DNA of 64,000 nt from Enoplolaimus lenunculus. Taxonomy: Eukaryota > Nematoda > Enoplea > Enoplida > Thoracostomopsidae. Positions 59,448 through 64,000 of this stretch are shown one piece after another. Below the pieces are notes generated by a model. That model saw nothing but the letters and a program-made list of their open reading frames with translations. It was not told the origin of the DNA and made no database searches. The DNA lies in assembly GCA_030248215.1 (NCBI GenBank), contig JASANG010001308.1, positions 1 through 64,000 of the forward strand, read 5' to 3'. The position numbers were made by a program, and so were the translations under genes. Numbering within the stretch: the stretch's first letter is position 1; every line of letters starts with the position of its first letter.

Positions 59448-62400
59448 ATGTCACGGTTGATTGTTAAAAATCTACCAACGAAATGCAGCGAAGAAAACTT
59501 AAGAAAGTTGTTCAATGAAAAGGTATGGTTTATGTTTAATTATTATGTTTAATTGTAATCAAATGAGCTGCAGTGTGCAATGGATAGTAAAAACCCAGCA
59601 GCTTGTTATGTTATAATTTGTAGGGTCATACATGATACATTGTTCTTGTTCTTGGAAATCGGCTGCGTAGGAAACAGGATAGCATTTGTGCAAGTTACAG
59701 GTGCAAGTATCGTTGTGGTTATGCAGTTAATATATTGGGTTTGTAGGGATGTTTGCCGACAGTTTAACGCAAAATTACAAACAAACATATCACCGAGTAT
59801 GAAATTACGTAATATGTGCCCAGCTTGCTGAACGGTCACTCAGGTGTTTTCCCAGCCTTCGGGGTTGAACCGTAGTTTTCACCAGAGATGGGCAGTCTCT
59901 TTAAAAAACCGAGACCGAGACCGAGACCTGAAAACCGAGACCGGTCAAGAAAAGTCGGCCTCGGTCAATTTTTGATCATTATCGAGAAAAAATTAAATTC
60001 GCATAATTAGTTCTAATTCTTTTTGTAGTTTTTTGCGTTTTTCATCGTTTTTTTGTTTTTCTGTATATCTGCTCGTAAATATTGCGGGCCAATGTATAGA
60101 ACAGGAGCCTTCAGTTTACCAGGGTGAAAAATTTACGACCGGGAGTTAAGTGCAGCCATACCTGCATGACGGCTATAAATTCATCTGGTTTGATAGAAAA
60201 ATTAACAAGCATAATTTTGGCTAGGAAAACTCAAAAAGTGGAAAATTCAAACGCCTAGATATTCCCTGGTTCGATAGGGAAAGTTAGAAGTGCAGGCGAG
60301 GTTCGGAAAATGGGAAATACGGAAAATTGTAAAGCCTAGAGTTTTCTCGTGATGGTAAGGAAAATCTGAAGCTTAGGTATTGCTTAGAAAACGAAAAAAG
60401 TTGAAAATAAAAACACTTTCCGTACCAACCCAGGGAAAATCTGTACATTGAAGTTTTCCACTTTTCCCGTTTTCCAAACAAAATTCGATGCACACAACTA
60501 CGCTGTGACCCAGCGAGTGCCCAGAAGGTTATGTATGGATGCTTGCCCGCACTATTCACACATACTTACAAACTAACATATCATCTAGAATGTCATTGCA
60601 TATCTACCCACCCGGCTAACAATACCTCAGTTGTTTTCCCAGGCTTTGTATTTGAAGTTTGGTTTTTCAGGTTAAGTTTTAAGTGCGTTTTTTCGTCGGC
60701 TTCCCTGTTGAGTTAGCAGCGACGTAGGACTGTTTCGTCTGCTCATATCGAGCGGCGTTTAAGTTTTCGCTTGTAACCTCCGCTAGGTTGGTGTACCCTT
60801 GATTCGCCTGCTCCCAACAAGCGGCGCTTGACAGTAGTTTTCGCCTGTTTTTGCGTTGCGGCGTTAGCTTCGAGTTCTCACACTTCTGCGCCACGTTACA
60901 GGTAAAGATTTTGCAGGTCAACTGTTGGATCTGGTCTAAAACAGAGATTGCGAGACTTGTAAAATTTTGTTGATGTAATTTTTTACTTAACACGTCACGA
61001 TTAGTTATATACGGTTATTTTTTTGTTTTAGGGAACTGTAACCGATTGTCAGCTAAAGTACACAAGTGATGGAGTGTTCCGAAAATTTGCATTTGTTGGA
61101 TTTCGGACGGAAAACGAAGCCAGTACGGCGTTGAATTATTACAATAACACATTTATGGGAGCTAGTCGAATGAAGGTAAATACTGATATGGAATCTTAGT
61201 TACTTTGAAATTAAAAGGATTAACAGGTGCAAGATCATGTATTATTAATGAGGAATAGCGTCAAAAATCCTAGTCGTTTCCCGCGTTTGGATAAGGGCAT
61301 TTATTTTGATGCGATAATTGCGTTTTAATAAACGCTAGAAAGCGTTTACTTGATAGAGATTTTGATACACACGCGATTCCTTTAAAAGCGAAAGGCGTTA
61401 AAACTGGCGTTTTATTTTTGACAGGATGCCTTACATTCTATAGAACGATGTGTACTAATTGAGTAAATTTAGCAGAAAACTGAAAACCATCCGGTTAAAC
61501 TCAGAATATTGTTCTGATTGATAGTGTCTTTTGTTATTTTCAGATTGAAATTTGTAAGCCGTTTGGAGATGATACCAAGCCACGAGCGTGGAGTAAATAC
61601 GCTAAAGATTCGTCTGCGTATAAGCGTTTGCATGCAGATGCTGAATTTAGCGTTGAAACACTGGTAATTGCGGAAATGTGAAAAGGAATTTAAATTATTT
61701 CGGAGTGATAGAATTTATTTCCTCAAAGGGCTATTAAAGACCACGTAAAAAGGCACTAATTGTTGATTATGTTTTGCAGATAATGCATACAAAAGCGTTC
61801 CCATGGTTTGCTAGCACGTTTTTATGCAGGCACTGGGCCTGAGATATACAGTATTGTGTAATGTTTTTAATTTGGTGTTGTTATTGCTTTGATTTATTAT
61901 TTTTAGAACCACGTTTCAAAAAGTGACAACACTTCAGATGAAACACCATCGACACTTGAAGAAAAATTCAAACAGTTTTTAACCATTAACAAAGTTCGCG
62001 GTAAGCAGTAGGAGATCTAAATATAAAGCTTCTGGAAAGTGGGTTTATACGTGAAAGATGTAGTCAGTTATTTGTAGGAACCACTTTGTACTAGAATTCT
62101 ACGTGTAAATCGTGTGATTTTAGGGTTTCGGAAAGTGGGGTTATGTTCTGTGAATAATTTGGAATGACGTTTCTAGTGTCACCAATTGAACAAATTTAGA
62201 AACCTGTGCAAAATCACAAACGCAGAGAGAATCACCCGCAAGCCCATTTTTCAACGCCCTTGCCTGATTGGTTAGTTTAAAATTAAATCGAAGTACAAAA
62301 CTGAAATTAACCGTAAAATTTGATTTTTAACATACATAGTTTGAGACTCTGTGAAAACGTTAGTTAGTACTCGCTTTGCAATTTTCCATTTTTGGAATGT

Positions 62401-64000
62401 GCTGAGCAAAAAATAGATCTTTAGTTTATCTGCGGTGCGATGTTTTAAATTTGTTTTCATAGTATATAAATATGCACAGTGGTTTTACTTGATTTTGTTT
62501 TAGACATTAATGACCAGCAACCAAAGAAAATTAATGATAAAATCAGCCACTCTTCTGAAACATGTAAGTACGTTGTTAACTTCTATGGGCTGTTTTTACA
62601 TATGCAAGAAAATTTCTTGCATGAACTTTGCAGTTTTCTTGGAACTTGGTGTACCACTGATATGTATAATTTTAATCTCCTGTCTGCATTATCACGATTG
62701 TTTCATTTTAAAATCAATTTGCACAGAAAGAAAGCTTATTCAGGTAAGTGGAGGTTTAATTGATTTGAAAAAAAGATATAATTTTTTGACATATTTCATT
62801 TCTAGCACCACGGATAAAATATAATGAAATTTAACATAAATCCTTAACGTATTATGGAATCTTTTGTTTAGGTGATTTGACTGAATCTCAAGTTTCGTCG
62901 CTGGTTGCTGCCGTACAAGCGGCACAAACCTGTCCAGGCCGGGCGACTGTATTTATTGCCGGCCTCCCGGGGAACGTAAAAGTGAAAGGAATCAAACAGT
63001 TTATGGCACCTGTGCGGTCACGAACCCTAACAGTGTCTCGCGGGCCGCAATCGGTAGCGATCATAACTCTACCGACTAGTGCCGACGCGAAGCAGCTACT
63101 GAAACGAAGCGGAGAATATGTTGGTGGTAATCAGGTATTTTGAGGGTTGTGGGTAAGAGCAAGAAGAAATAGAATATTAATTTGTAATCAAATTGAAGCG
63201 TCGGTGTCTTGTAGCCTATGAAATTAGATATATACTGTTGATCTAAATTTAAATGGCTATAAATTGAATGTTATCGTAGAAATGTTTGGAATTAAACGCT
63301 AATTACACAGTTGATTTGTTTGTTTGTTTGTTTGTTTTTCTTTTCTTTTGAAAAAGTGCTTGCTTTTTCAGGTTAAAATTTGTACAGCTAAACAAATGTT
63401 TGCTAAACATAGTCGCAAGAGTGATGACAAATCAAAAGACATCGATTGTTCGAAACCGAAAGAAAGAAAAGAAGTTTCTGGAAATAACAACAAGGTAAAA
63501 TATGTTTATCAGATGAAATAAGCATACTATATTTCAGGTTGAATTGCACTGTTTAAATTAGCCGATCGAAGGTGGTAAATTTTCCGTTTGGCGCATTTGA
63601 AAACATTAAGTCGTTACAATTACGGGCGTACGACATGTTTAAGATTTGTAGTCATCTTTTTGACATTGTTGTTCGAATTGCTTTGTAAATGTTTTGTGTT
63701 TTGACTGAAAAATAGTTACAGTCCTGTAGTGTTAGTTGTTTCAGTTTGGATATTTGTTATTTTTTAGTCTGCTGTTGAACCTGTTGATCAGTCAGCTGAA
63801 CTTGATGAACGAAAGAAGATAGATGCAATTATGGATACAGGTCGATTGTTTATGAGAAATTTGTCGTATTTAGCTCAAGAAGGTAAGTTGCGGTATCGCT
63901 GTTTTGACTTTGCCATTAAGTTCAGACACGACCATAAAACGTGACCGCAGATGCAATCGCGATTACTGTGCATTTAATTATGTCCGTGACTGTATTTTCA
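59448..64000 (+). CDS. RBM19: RBM19 (Mrd1) multi-RRM ribosome-biogenesis protein, 5' part
   Basis: Nucleolar pre-rRNA processing factor; the gene is cut by the window end. Exons: 59448-59522, 61032-61175, 61544-61663, 61907-62000, 62504-62563, 62872-63134, 63372-63494 and 63768-63882, all in phase (332 codons visible). RRM1 starts at the N-terminus: MSRLIVKNLP and RKFAFVGF, followed by the RBM19 signature KPFGDDTKPRAWSKYAK. Exon 62872-63134 encodes a divergent second RRM (ATVFIAGLPGNVKVK, then GEYVGGNQ) lacking typical aromatic RNP1 residues, as in RBM19 relatives. A Lys/Ser-rich linker follows, and RRM3 begins with GRLFMRNLSYLAQE at the last exon. The start Met is at the usual RBM19 N-terminus. 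Human RBM19 has six RRMs, so more exons lie beyond. Confidence 0.94.
59523..61031. other. RBM19 intron 1 with repeat fragments
   Basis: 59885-59970 opens AGAGATGGGCAGTCTC and repeats GACCGAGACCGAGACC, a decayed dispersed repeat. 60085-60112 is the left end GGGCCAATGTATAGAACAGG of the TTAGGC MITE family. 60120-60500 begins CCAGGGTGAAAAATTTACG and repeats GGAAAAT words. No nested gene recognised. Confidence 0.45.
63310..63336. repeat. GTTT microsatellite
   Basis: Six or so units of GTTT in an RBM19 intron, upstream of the exon at 63372. Confidence 0.85.
63940..64000. mobile_element. Edge of a CAGTCACGG-type MITE
   Basis: ACCGCAGATGCAATCGCGAT, then TTTAATTATGTCCGTGACTG, is the complement of the left end of 24626-24949. 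It is cut by the window end. Confidence 0.55.

Noticed and set aside
63950-64000. Further RBM19 exon at the window end
   Set aside because: The sequence matches a MITE terminus and not an RRM; the next exon must lie beyond the window.
1-64000. CRISPR arrays, operons, ribosome binding sites or other prokaryotic features
   Set aside because: Spliced genes and metazoan families throughout; the direct repeats present are tandem without spacers.
1-64000. Transposase, reverse transcriptase or viral-type protein genes
   Set aside because: I scanned the frames for their usual motifs and recognised none; the mobile DNA here appears non-autonomous.

Overview
This window is nuclear DNA of an animal: AT-rich, with many short introns, standard GT-AG junctions and dense non-autonomous DNA transposons. 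The gene content (a short Twist homologue without a C-terminal WR motif, a single cytohesin, RBM19, EIF3G, DNPEP and a DEG/ENaC channel) and the compact genes suit an invertebrate. A tunicate is my best guess, but nothing here proves it.

Layout. On the minus strand are a DEG/ENaC-type sodium channel (1958-4803), aspartyl aminopeptidase DNPEP (about 17796-25161) and translation initiation factor eIF3g (27232-32724). On the plus strand are a Twist-type bHLH factor (41748-44025), cytohesin, an Arf exchange factor (50944-57655 plus an unresolved first exon), and the 5' part of RBM19, a ribosome-biogenesis RNA-binding protein (59448 to the window end). I rebuilt exon by exon from splice signals and checked that reading phase is kept at the junctions. 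DNPEP (exons 1-10), EIF3G, Twist, cytohesin from the Sec7 linker onward and RBM19 all close perfectly in phase. The six genes do not form an obvious functional cluster; they look like ordinary neighbours.

Between and inside the genes are many MITE-like elements: hAT-like families with about 8-bp target duplications (one carrying internal arrays of the hexamer TTAGGC, one with CAGGGTGCAACCGG ends, one with CAGTGGCGGATCC ends), TA-flanked families, a 477-bp element with near-perfect 23-bp terminal repeats, and a 2.8-kb foldback structure at 7552-10400. No transposase gene was recognised, so all of these look non-autonomous.

The most interesting host-gene feature is a 15-base in-phase microexon in cytohesin, placed exactly at the PH-domain glycine loop where vertebrate cytohesins use a 3-base microexon to switch phosphoinositide specificity.
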